Below, piece after piece: positions 18,471 to 24,754 of a DNA stretch of 53,784 bases. Made by a program: the position numbers and the translations under genes. The DNA lies in assembly GCA_026989335.1 (NCBI GenBank), contig JALSJN010000058.1, positions 1 through 53,784 of the forward strand, given 5' to 3'. Source of the DNA: Thiotrichaceae bacterium. GTDB taxonomy: Bacteria > Pseudomonadota > Gammaproteobacteria > Thiotrichales > Thiotrichaceae. Below the pieces are notes generated by a model. That model was not told where the DNA came from. It searched no databases and saw only the letters and a program-made list of their open reading frames with translations. Numbering within the stretch: position 1 is the stretch's first letter; each line of letters starts with the position of its first letter.

Positions 18471-18956
18471 GTGAGTGCCATTTATCGGTTTATTAATATT
18501 GAATCATTGAAAGAAGGCATACTTGCATACCGTAATAAATTTACAAAAAATACAATGTCTGCATTTGAATATTATTTACCCGAATCACTCATAAAAAAAT
18601 CTTCACTGAATCAACAAGAAAAAATGGTCACGACCACATGGGAAAATAAGGGCATTGACCCTGTTAAAGGAGCTTGTGGAACAATAATGGAGAATGTGAA
18701 AATAAGTGGTTATCTGCAGTATGGGCTTTACTGGTGTGCAGTAAAAAAGATATTACTTAAAAATGGCTTTTTGCAGAATGATATTGATGATGAAAGAATT
18801 GCCAATATTTATAAATCTGACTCTGATCTGAAAACATTGATACTTGCGTATGCTTTTGCTGATTATTACAAGAGAAACTGGCTTAGAGGTACTCGAGATT
18901 TTTATATTAATGATACTGATAAATATGTTTTGTTTGATGAGGAGATGGAGCTTTAA
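18471..18956 (+). CDS. unknown 161-aa protein of the integrated element
   Basis: The only sizeable plus-strand gene of the element. It is soluble, Tyr- and Lys-rich, predicted mainly helical, with segments such as GYLQYGLYWCAVKKIL and ADYYKRNWLRGTRDF. No family recognised. GTG 18471 is the only start near the frame's opening and has a weak purine site. A later ATG at 18555 would cut a quarter of the protein. Being divergent from the recombinase and not syntenic with the replication block suggests cargo. Confidence 0.6.
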   Translation: MSAIYRFINIESLKEGILAYRNKFTKNTMSAFEYYLPESLIKKSSLNQQEKMVTTTWENKGIDPVKGACGTIMENVKISGYLQYGLYWCAVKKILLKNGFLQNDIDDERIANIYKSDSDLKTLILAYAFADYYKRNWLRGTRDFYINDTDKYVLFDEEMEL

Positions 18957-19442
18957 ACAGTGTATGTCGCATTTTTTAGTTTTTTAAGAATGAGGTTTAT
19001 TTGGTTGGCAAAGGCTGTCCTTACATATTCTGTAGCGACCTTGTTTGTATCAACTTGAGAGGCTTCTTGTGCCTCTTTTGTGGCTCCTTAAACCTTGTCT
19101 GAACCTTGCCTAAATTTTGTGTTGTCTTTTGATAAGATGCAGGCTTTTTTATTGATGGTCTTATCAGCATGTTTTCAGTGTCATAAGCCCGCTCTGTAAG
19201 CTTTTATCTTGATGATCTGCATCAATACAGATTTGTTGGTTTGGTCTGTTTCTTCAATTTCTAATGCAAAATATTTCATAATTTATCCTATTGGGAATAT
19301 GGGGGGTAGCATGGTCGTTTATTTTCTGTGTAGTGACTATGGGAAAATTTTTTTGAATGTCATCTTGCTCTTGAATTGTTCAAAACTCATATTTTAGCCT
19401 GTAAGCCGTTTTATCGCTTCTTTGGGTATTGTGTTAGGAGTA
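18957..19442 (-). pseudogene. decayed coding stretch, minus strand
   Basis: No intact gene of normal size. On the minus strand a plausible start (ATG 19279, with AGGA 9 nt upstream) runs 32 codons (MKYFALEIEETDQTNKSVLM...) to TGA at 19181. Further down, one frame reads SYQKTTQNLGKVQTRFKE and, after a one-base shift near 19083, continues as ATKEAQEASQVDTNKVATEY to a stop at 18957. This looks like one or two broken small genes. Between 19280 and 19442 I see nothing convincing. Confidence 0.4.
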
Positions 19443-19562
19443 TTAGATTAACCTGAAATACCCGCAAAAAAACACCTTATTAATTGCCTGTTGCATATCT
19501 TCTTTGCCTGCAAGCGATTCACTACCAGATAGATCAATATTATTTAACACTCTTACTCTCAT
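19443..19562 (-). CDS. 39-aa small frame, third in the rep cluster
   Basis: Starts MRVRVLNNIDLSGSESLAGK and ends in a hydrophobic CGYFRLI tail. AGGGAG lies 8 nt before ATG 19562, and the ATG overlaps the previous frame's TGA. A T7 tract near its end could be a slip point. With one T fewer, the tail becomes FFAGISG and stops. No family recognised. Confidence 0.45.
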   Translation of the reverse strand: MRVRVLNNIDLSGSESLAGKEDMQQAINKVFFCGYFRLI

Positions 19563-19630
19563 GGTAAAACACTCCCTATCAAGATTAATAAGACGATGGT
19601 TAGTTTTAAGGTCATTGTTAAATCAATCAT
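19559..19630 (-). CDS. 23-aa hydrophobic peptide coupled to rep
   Basis: One membrane-spanning stretch (LKLTIVLLILIGSVLP) after MIDLTMT. Its ATG overlaps the rep stop (ATGA) and its own stop overlaps the ATG of the 39-aa frame (ATGA). Two such overlaps in a row are unlikely for a random frame, but the size leaves doubt. Confidence 0.42.
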   Translation of the reverse strand: MIDLTMTLKLTIVLLILIGSVLP

Positions 19631-20583
19631 GCTGATAACCTCACTGGCTTAGTAAATCGGCTTGTGCTGTAATCTTTGGCTTGCGCGTCGCGGTATCCTT
19701 TGCCTCTTGTTTTGGCTAAGTAGCTAAAATGCTCTACCGCATCCAGTAGCGACTCATGGTCATTTTTTCGTATGTCATGCGCTACTTTTCCGTATTTCTT
19801 CGGCTTCCAATATGGGACTGTATTACCGACTTTTATTTTCTCCCAAACTTCTTTGGCTATTTGTCTAATTTTCCAATGTGATTTTATTTTGTAACCATCA
19901 AAAAATATGACTAAGTGATAATGGCAAGCCTTCGATGCTTCTAGTTCACGCGCCCACTGATAACCAAAGTTGTTAAAACCGTATTCTTTGAGCATCGCCT
20001 TTTTAAAGTTGCGGATGAAACGAGTCATTAAAAGATTATCTCCACGGTAAAACTTTAGATGCATGTCCAATCTAACTGCGTAAACCCTTCCCCACATATC
20101 AAGGCAGATATTTAATTGATCAATCATCTTCCTAACCATGACTAAATAGATTCCCTTATCTTCGCCACTTCCAGTATTAACCCTGTACGTTATGCCTTGA
20201 TATTTAAAAGAACCTTTTTTGCTTTCAGACTTTCGATTAAGTTTAAGCTTCTTTTTAGTAGGCTTTTTTCTATTGGTTTTGGAATAAGGTTTATCTAAAT
20301 GATTAGAGGCTACTAATAATAACCGCGAATTTTGACCGTCCCCTAAGTTCCGAGGCTTCACCCTGCACCGCATAGGAGTAAGGGCGCGCGGTGTTTTGTG
20401 CTTAATATTTTGGATCAAAACCGCTGGATCAAAACCGCTTTTAGAATTCGGATCAAAACCGCTGTTTTTTTCAGTGCTTCTCCGTACTCTTTTTAAGTGC
20501 GAATTGATGCCAGTTTCAGGCTTGGAATTACCCAAAAAGGCAGGGGGTGTATTCTGCCAATTTGGTGATAGTTGCACGCGCAT
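19627..20583 (-). CDS. YagK/YfjJ-domain (inovirus Gp2-like) replication protein
   Basis: The C-terminal 190 residues match the YagK/YfjJ family linked to rolling-circle-type replication in inoviruses and satellites: VYAVRLDMHLKFYRGD, GYQWARELEASKACHYHLVIFFDG with His221 and His223 forming an HUH-like pair, and a DIRKNDHESLLDAVEHFSYLAK end. Residues 1-125 are basic and low in complexity, with two SGFDP repeats that coincide with DNA iterons. ATG 20583 overlaps the preceding stop (TAATG). Met71 (20373) is an alternative start that would leave the iterons non-coding. Confidence 0.8.
   Translation of the reverse strand: MRVQLSPNWQNTPPAFLGNSKPETGINSHLKRVRRSTEKNSGFDPNSKSGFDPAVLIQNIKHKTPRALTPMRCRVKPRNLGDGQNSRLLLVASNHLDKPYSKTNRKKPTKKKLKLNRKSESKKGSFKYQGITYRVNTGSGEDKGIYLVMVRKMIDQLNICLDMWGRVYAVRLDMHLKFYRGDNLLMTRFIRNFKKAMLKEYGFNNFGYQWARELEASKACHYHLVIFFDGYKIKSHWKIRQIAKEVWEKIKVGNTVPYWKPKKYGKVAHDIRKNDHESLLDAVEHFSYLAKTRGKGYRDAQAKDYSTSRFTKPVRLSA
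20412..20463. repeat. three direct repeats GGATCAAAACCGCT
   Basis: Exact 14-nt copies at 20412-20425, 20426-20439 and 20450-20463, on the plus strand. They lie in the N-terminal coding part of rep. Their position and spacing resemble iterons or a nicking-origin region. Confidence 0.7.
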
Positions 20584-20921
20584 TAAATGAACTCACCAAC
20601 GAACTCACGCGCTCGCTTTTTATCTTCGGGTGTTAGATACCAGATGCCATACCACTTTGGTTTTCCTAGATCATTTATGTATTTGTGTCGCTTCCATTTC
20701 ATATCGAAGCCGTGAATATCTCTTAACCTTTTTGATGGATTAGGAAAATAGTTATTGCGAATAAGTGGCTCAATATCTTTTCTTGGTAGTTCCCCTTTAT
20801 GGTAAAGAATAACTATTGTTTGCTTTTCTTCGCTTAACTGGTTAAACCGTTTTGAACCTATGATATTATCTCGTTTGAGGCTGTTCTCTTGTCGGGGAGT
20901 GGCTTTTTTTGTGGCTGTCAT
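20583..20921 (-). CDS. unknown 112-aa basic protein upstream of rep
   Basis: Basic, with a helical centre (SEEKQTIVILYHKGELPRKDIEPLI) and a Trp-rich end (MKWKRHKY, KPKWYGIWYLTPEDK) suggesting a winged-helix-like DNA-binding fold. No family recognised. It ends in a TAATG overlap with rep and starts 2 nt after the stop of the AlpA-like gene, so the three are one operon. It may assist origin recognition. Confidence 0.65.
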   Translation of the reverse strand: MTATKKATPRQENSLKRDNIIGSKRFNQLSEEKQTIVILYHKGELPRKDIEPLIRNNYFPNPSKRLRDIHGFDMKWKRHKYINDLGKPKWYGIWYLTPEDKKRAREFVGEFI

Positions 20922-20923
20922 TT

Positions 20924-21139
20924 CTAAGCACCCCCTACGCCATTTTCTGCAAGCTCTCTAATGTATTCCGCTTGCCACACTGATACACGCGCTCCGTGTT
21001 TAGTTGGTGGTTTAATCTTGCCTTGTTTCACCCAAAGCCAGTAGGTAGATACTCCAATGCTTAGGTGTTGAGCTGATTGTTTGGCGCGGACGTTTCCAAC
21101 TTTGGGAAACTCGTATTGTTCTTTCATATTGTGTCTCAT
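20924..21139 (-). CDS. AlpA/excisionase-type small DNA-binding protein
   Basis: A 71-aa MerR-like winged helix protein: AKQSAQHLSIGVSTYWLWVKQGKIKPP followed by VWQAEYIRELAENG. AlpA-family proteins in P4-like elements activate the integrase or act as excisionase. Start may be ATG 21139 or Met5 at 21127. The latter has a GAGA-type site. Repeats at 21177-21219 lie in its promoter region. Confidence 0.82.
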   Translation of the reverse strand: MRHNMKEQYEFPKVGNVRAKQSAQHLSIGVSTYWLWVKQGKIKPPTKHGARVSVWQAEYIRELAENGVGGA

Positions 21140-21176
21140 ACTTGATTAATCGAGACTGGATAGTGATAGATGCTAT

Positions 21177-21219
21177 TTAAGGCTAAGGCTTACCCTGTTA
21201 AGGCTAAGCTTAGCCTTAA
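21177..21219. promoter_or_regulatory. TTAAGGCTAAG repeats with a 22-nt palindrome
   Basis: TTAAGGCTAAG occurs at 21177-21187 and 21198-21208, exactly 21 nt (two helix turns) apart. The second copy forms a perfect palindrome (21198-21219) with CTTAGCCTTAA. The array sits just upstream of the AlpA-like gene and downstream of the 251-aa gene. Likely operator. Confidence 0.65.
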
Positions 21220-21227
21220 AAAATACT

Positions 21228-21983
21228 CTAATTATTTTTATTTTTATTTTTATTTTTGTTTCTAATAGATGATAAAGTTGCAGGAAAGCTTGTCGATGTT
21301 AGGGTTTGTTCTATCCCGTTTTTACTTTTCCAGAAAATAGCATTGTCTTTTACTTCTTGAATGATGGCTTCATCGTCATAGTCATTATAGTTTCTCTCTA
21401 TCGTATTCCACACCATTTGTGTTTGGGGTCTTATTCCGTCATTTAACTCTGTTAATGTATTGTCTACTTTCCAGATAAGTGTATGCAATTGGTTTACTTT
21501 ATTTTTATTTACTTTCACTTTTGGTGATTTGGGTAAGTGAATTTCACAAAACCTTTTTACTTCCTCATTAACGAAAATGAAATGTTCTTCAGCATCTTCT
21601 TTTGAATGTGGTGGGGCTTCATCTATTGATTCAATAGCTATTTGATGGCTATTAATTAAAGATTTGCTGTAATTAGGCGTAAAAGCTAGGTGAGCAAATT
21701 TATAATTAGCACCTGTCTTTAATGCACCATGTAAATAAGCAATGTCATCTAATTGGCTTAATTCTGGTAGATTAGGGTATAAATCTCTCTTTGAATAATA
21801 GTAGGTTTTATCTCCCTCTGTAATTATTGTTTTTTCAGGAATAAATCCGAGGTGATAAAAGATAGCGGGTACTATGCTTTCGTTTTGGACGTAGTCATGT
21901 AACTCTTCGCTCGTAAGCCCTAAATTTTCACAAACCTCGTGAAATTTTTGAAAGAGTTTATTTTGTTGATTATTTTTAGTCAT
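21228..21983 (-). CDS. unknown 251-aa protein of the integrated element
   Basis: Mostly helical and acidic, with ELHDYVQNESIVPAIFYHLGFIP near the N terminus, a DDIAYLHGALKTGANYKFAHLAF segment in the middle, and a terminal NKNKNKNKNN tail. The tail comes from a hexamer repeat in the DNA (21236-21260). No family recognised. It follows the HTH gene by 6 nt on the same strand, so it is probably part of the toxin/HTH operon. It could be a regulator or a defence-type cargo protein. Confidence 0.6.
   Translation of the reverse strand: MTKNNQQNKLFQKFHEVCENLGLTSEELHDYVQNESIVPAIFYHLGFIPEKTIITEGDKTYYYSKRDLYPNLPELSQLDDIAYLHGALKTGANYKFAHLAFTPNYSKSLINSHQIAIESIDEAPPHSKEDAEEHFIFVNEEVKRFCEIHLPKSPKVKVNKNKVNQLHTLIWKVDNTLTELNDGIRPQTQMVWNTIERNYNDYDDEAIIQEVKDNAIFWKSKNGIEQTLTSTSFPATLSSIRNKNKNKNKNN
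21232..21260. repeat. ATTTTT hexamer tandem repeat
   Basis: About four to five ATTTTT units inside the end of the 251-aa gene. Each unit changes the protein by two residues (Lys-Asn) without a frameshift. Confidence 0.7.
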
Positions 21984-21989
21984 AAGTTT

Positions 21990-22235
21990 CTAAGCAAAAA
22001 CCTCTTGAAGCACATCGGGTCGCTCAATCGCAATTCTCAAAAGTGAACTTGCTGCACCGCTAGGTTTTTTCCTGCCTTGCTCCCATTCTTGCAGGGTGCG
22101 TTTAGATACGCCTAGCAGTTCGGAAAATTCTCCTTGTGTTAGTCCTACCTTGTTTCTAGCCTCAATAACTTCTGGAATAGTGACCTCGTGCGCGTGTCCG
22201 ACTTTTTCAGCTCGCATCTGTTTGACAGATTGCAA
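21990..22235 (-). CDS. HTH antitoxin-like protein, start region apparently frameshifted
   Basis: A Cro/C1-type helix-turn-helix (NKVGLTQGEFSELLGVSKRTLQEWEQGRKKPSGAASSLLRIA) as in HigA/NadS-type antitoxins. Without the shift, the frame begins at TTG 22235, which has no ribosome site. The natural start seems to be ATG 22293 or 22299 just after the upstream HTH gene with a good AAGGTGG site, but that frame stops after eight more codons at TGA. Removing one A from the A6 tract at 22281-22286 would join MTEKELLERDAKRNLGYELL to the HTH part. A mutation, slippage, or a sequencing error would each explain it. Confidence 0.7.
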   Translation of the reverse strand: MQSVKQMRAEKVGHAHEVTIPEVIEARNKVGLTQGEFSELLGVSKRTLQEWEQGRKKPSGAASSLLRIAIERPDVLQEVFA

Positions 22236-22301
22236 TAGTTCATAACCCAGATTGCGTTTAGCATCACGCTCTAATAGTTCTTTTTTCTGTCATTGGCATT
22301 G

Positions 22302-22589
22302 TTAAGCCACCTTGGTATTAATTTCCACGCGATACCCTGATTTACTCATAATATTAACCAGATTATCAATGGTGAACTTTTGAATCTTACCGCGCATTAG
22401 GTCGCTGATTCTTGACTGTGTAACGCCTAGCCGTTTGGCAATGTCGTTTTGTGTTTCGCCTGTTTCTTTAATTATTTGAGTAAGTTCTTGCATGAGCTTT
22501 GCCCTTACTTTTAAGTTTTCAGCTTGTTCATTTGAAAAGCCTAGATCATCAAAAATACTGCCTTTGGTTGTGTGTGTTATTACGCTCAT
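22302..22589 (-). CDS. XRE-family HTH antitoxin of a RelE-type module
   Basis: A 95-aa protein with a central HTH (GETQNDIAKRLGVTQSRISDLMRGKIQKFTIDNLVNI), the layout of antitoxins paired with Gp49-like toxins. It overlaps the toxin gene by 4 nt (ATGA), toxin first as in higBA. It ends in GTGGCTTAACAATG, a junction sequence repeated elsewhere in the element. Expected role: toxin binding and autorepression. Confidence 0.88.
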   Translation of the reverse strand: MSVITHTTKGSIFDDLGFSNEQAENLKVRAKLMQELTQIIKETGETQNDIAKRLGVTQSRISDLMRGKIQKFTIDNLVNIMSKSGYRVEINTKVA

Positions 22590-22915
22590 TTCTTCACCTG
22601 CTCACGTTGTAAGGTTTTGTATCGTTCCCGCGCTAGATCAATATCTTTTTTAGCGGTCTTTTGTGTTTTCTTTGGAAAGGCATGAAGTACATAAATTGCT
22701 TCTTCAAACTTTGCTACATAAATTACACGGTACGCGCCATCCTCATTGATGCGTATTTCCTTTACACCTTGCCCTATGGTTTTCATGGGCTTCCAGTCTG
22801 TCGGGGCTTCACCTGTCTGTACTAAGTGAAGCTGATAGCCAGCTTCTTGTTTAGCACTGTCGGGAAACTTGCATAAGCTCTCGTAGGCGTTGCCAATCCA
22901 ATCTATTATTTTCAT
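22586..22915 (-). CDS. RelE/HigB-type toxin (phage Gp49-like family)
   Basis: A 109-aa putative mRNA interferase: KIIDWIGNAYESLCKFPDSAKQEAGYQL, KTIGQGVKEIRI, AYRVIYVAKFEEAIYVLHAFPKKTQKT. The R-V-Y and HAF-KK-T segments match the Gp49 family, so the fold and likely catalytic residues are kept. First gene of the toxin-antitoxin operon. It may stabilise the element. Confidence 0.9.
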   Translation of the reverse strand: MKIIDWIGNAYESLCKFPDSAKQEAGYQLHLVQTGEAPTDWKPMKTIGQGVKEIRINEDGAYRVIYVAKFEEAIYVLHAFPKKTQKTAKKDIDLARERYKTLQREQVKK

Positions 22916-22952
22916 AGTAGCATATTATCTAAAATTTTATATAAAATATTCT

Positions 22953-24146
22953 TTAAGCGGTAGTATCATTTACCAGTGGGATTACATCGGCTTTTTGATT
23001 CGTGACATATTGCGCCCATGCTTCCATCATGTTTATTCTAGTGTCGAATAAGTCCGACCTTTGATAAGCCTGTTCTGCTTCATCACCCACCACATGAGCA
23101 AGGGCAAACTCACACACCTGCCATGGATAACTGGTTTTTTCAGTAGTCCATTGCCTAAAGCTGGTTCTGAACCCGTGAGGTACAGCATTTATTTTCAGGT
23201 CTTTCATTAGTTTAGATAGAGTCATGTCTGATAGAGGCTTGCCGCTTTTACAAAATATTAGCCCTGAACCATCGTGCATAGGTTCGGCTATGGCTAGTAT
23301 CTCCAAACATCGAGGCGATAAGGGGACTCTGTGCGCCTTCTTAGCCTTCATGCGTTCTTTGGGTATCTCCCATTTATTGCCGTTTATTTCTGACCAAAGC
23401 GCGCCCCTTACATCGCCTGATCTTGTGGCTGTTAATACTAAAAACTCAAAGGCTAGTTTTGTTACTTCTAAGGCGTGGCTTGTCTTTATGATGTTTAATG
23501 CTTGCGGGACTTCATAATAGGGTAGGGCTTTATGATGCTTTACATCTTTTTTTATTTTTGGCAAGGCTTCTGCAATATCACGCGCGGGGTCGTCTTTACG
23601 CCACCCTTGCGCGATTGCCCATTTAAGTACTGTACTTATGCGCTGTCTGATTCTTCTGGCTGTTTCTGGTTTTTGTGTCCATATGGGTGAAAGCACGGCT
23701 AGAACATCGGCTGAATAGATTTTATCCATCCTAATGTCACCAATTAGCGGAAATACATATTTTTCTAATGAATTAATCCATTGTTTAGCGTGTTTTTCAT
23801 TTTTCCATGTGGGTTTGGTCAATTCATACACGGCTAATGATGCGTCCTTAAATGAAAGTAAGTTTTGCTTTCTCTTTTTTGTTAATGGATCGCCACCGCT
23901 TCGGGCTAATGCTCTATTGTTATGCGCTTGAACTCGTGCTTCTGCAAGACTTACTAAGGAGGCGCTACCTAAACCCATATCAGTTCGCTTGCCATTGATG
24001 ACAAGCCTTTGAACCCAGCGTTTATTGCCTGATTTATCAACCTTTAAATAAAGTCCATTACCATCGGCATAAAAGCCAGATACCTTTTTATTTTTCACTT
24101 GCAATGCAGTGAGTTTATTACTAGGATGCTGTCCTTTAGATTTCAT
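22953..24146 (-). CDS. int: P4-type tyrosine integrase
   Basis: A 397-aa tyrosine recombinase. The N-terminal arm-binding domain (residues 8-95, LTALQVKNKKVSGFYADGNGLYL) is of the DUF4102 type, and the core domain covers about 105-190. Catalytic residues are visible: Arg242 (TATRSGDVR), Lys269/270, His324-X-X-Arg327 (HGFR), His351, Tyr361 (AYQRSDL). It starts 171 nt inside attR, and AAAGG-like purines are poor before ATG 24146. It integrates the element at tRNA-Ser. Confidence 0.97.
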   Translation of the reverse strand: MKSKGQHPSNKLTALQVKNKKVSGFYADGNGLYLKVDKSGNKRWVQRLVINGKRTDMGLGSASLVSLAEARVQAHNNRALARSGGDPLTKKRKQNLLSFKDASLAVYELTKPTWKNEKHAKQWINSLEKYVFPLIGDIRMDKIYSADVLAVLSPIWTQKPETARRIRQRISTVLKWAIAQGWRKDDPARDIAEALPKIKKDVKHHKALPYYEVPQALNIIKTSHALEVTKLAFEFLVLTATRSGDVRGALWSEINGNKWEIPKERMKAKKAHRVPLSPRCLEILAIAEPMHDGSGLIFCKSGKPLSDMTLSKLMKDLKINAVPHGFRTSFRQWTTEKTSYPWQVCEFALAHVVGDEAEQAYQRSDLFDTRINMMEAWAQYVTNQKADVIPLVNDTTA

Positions 24147-24187
24147 AGCGTCGTTTTTAGTCCGTAGAACTTAGCGTCCCACATTTT

Positions 24188-24208
24188 AACCAACATTAAG
24201 TGTTGGTT
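24188..24208. repeat. AACCAACA inverted repeat near attR
   Basis: AACCAACA (24188-24195) pairs with TGTTGGTT (24201-24208) around 5 nt. It lies between int and attR and echoes the palindrome at 17578-17594, so it is a candidate arm site or int operator. Confidence 0.45.
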
Positions 24209-24316
24209 TTGAGTGTATTACGTTAGACTACCAAAGACAAACCTTTTCGCTATGTATCTGAAAATAAAGAGGAGTTTTAGGTTTTATTGGATTCTGCTAG
24301 ACTAACTAATGTTAGA

Positions 24317-24330
24317 CTGCCTCTCCGCCA
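24317..24330 (+). repeat. attR, copy of the tRNA-Ser 3' end
   Basis: Exact 14-nt copy of 17497-17510. Host sequence resumes after it. Confidence 0.85.
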
Positions 24331-24339
24331 TTATTCCTA

Positions 24340-24367
24340 AAGCCTGCAAGTAGTTTTCTTGCGGGCT
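24340..24367 (+). terminator. probable original tRNA-Ser terminator, displaced
   Basis: AAGCCTGCAAG (24340-24350) pairs with CTTGCGGGCTT (24358-24368) over 7 nt, with T-run. It lies 10 nt after attR, the distance expected from the tRNA before insertion. Confidence 0.85.
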
Positions 24368-24370
24368 TTT

Positions 24371-24754
24371 CTGTATGCGGTTTAATATATATTGGGATCT
24401 TGCACGAGTGAGTGGCGAAAGAAACAGCGAGTCCTAAAAATCGAGTTATCCGCTAAAAAACAAGCGGTAGCTTGCTAAAACGTGCAGTAATTTTACTGAT
24501 TTAGTTATAAATTTAGTTAACGACTGGTTGTTAACAAGTGTTTTAACGAAAAGTAGTGGGACTTTACTCTTCATTTGATTCGTGCAAAGGCCTCATATTA
24601 TCTCTTGATCAGGAAAACAGCTCCTTTCAATAGTACGATTTTTTCAGACCTTTGTAATTAAACAAACAAAACGTTAAAATCTCAGATTGCAGCTTGCTCT
24701 TTAATAAGCTGCTGACATACTTCCCCCGTATGTAATTACTTAGGAACGAGCTCT
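24371..24754 (+). promoter_or_regulatory. leader of the exopolysaccharide operon, with ops-like element
   Basis: No gene in this 384-nt stretch. It holds an ops-like motif (AGCGGTAGCTTGC, 24463-24475), a repeat unit (24390-24480) echoed at 27050-27130, a GTTAAC pair (24516-24535), and a hairpin ACATAC/GTATGT (24715-24733) just before the AGGAA ribosome site of the first gene. Confidence 0.6.
24463..24475 (+). promoter_or_regulatory. ops-like element (RfaH recruitment candidate)
   Basis: AGCGGTAGCTTGC matches 11 of 13 positions of the E. coli ops core GGCGGTAGCGTGC, in the sense orientation, in a long untranslated leader of a polysaccharide operon. That position is where ops sites act. RfaH itself is not in the window. 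Confidence 0.55.

Larger units (their letters stand above)
17511..24330. mobile_element. integrated genetic element in tRNA-Ser, P4-integrase type, about 6.8 kb
   Basis: Bounded by the 14-nt tRNA-end repeats. Genes are almost all on the minus strand. From the right they are a P4-type integrase, RelE-like toxin, two HTH genes, an unknown 251-aa gene, AlpA-like regulator, unknown 112-aa gene, YagK/YfjJ replication protein and two tiny coupled frames. A decayed stretch, an unknown 161-aa gene (plus), a serine recombinase and a 32-aa frame follow. No capsid, terminase, zot-like or relaxase gene is visible, so it resembles a phage satellite or cryptic island that needs a helper or only replicates and integrates. 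Base composition and codon use are more AT-rich and ragged than the flanks. Confidence 0.85.

Noticed and set aside
19209..19397. Plus-strand 62-aa frame in the decayed part of the element
   Set aside because: AT-rich, hydrophobic by composition, without a ribosome site, and antisense to better minus-strand candidates.
20412..20463. Short repeats considered as a CRISPR array
   Set aside because: Three 14-nt units without regular spacers or cas genes. Iterons or coding repeats fit better.
24516..24535. Two GTTAAC sites 8 nt apart in the operon leader
   Set aside because: Each is a 6-nt palindrome, which is expected by chance in AT-rich DNA.
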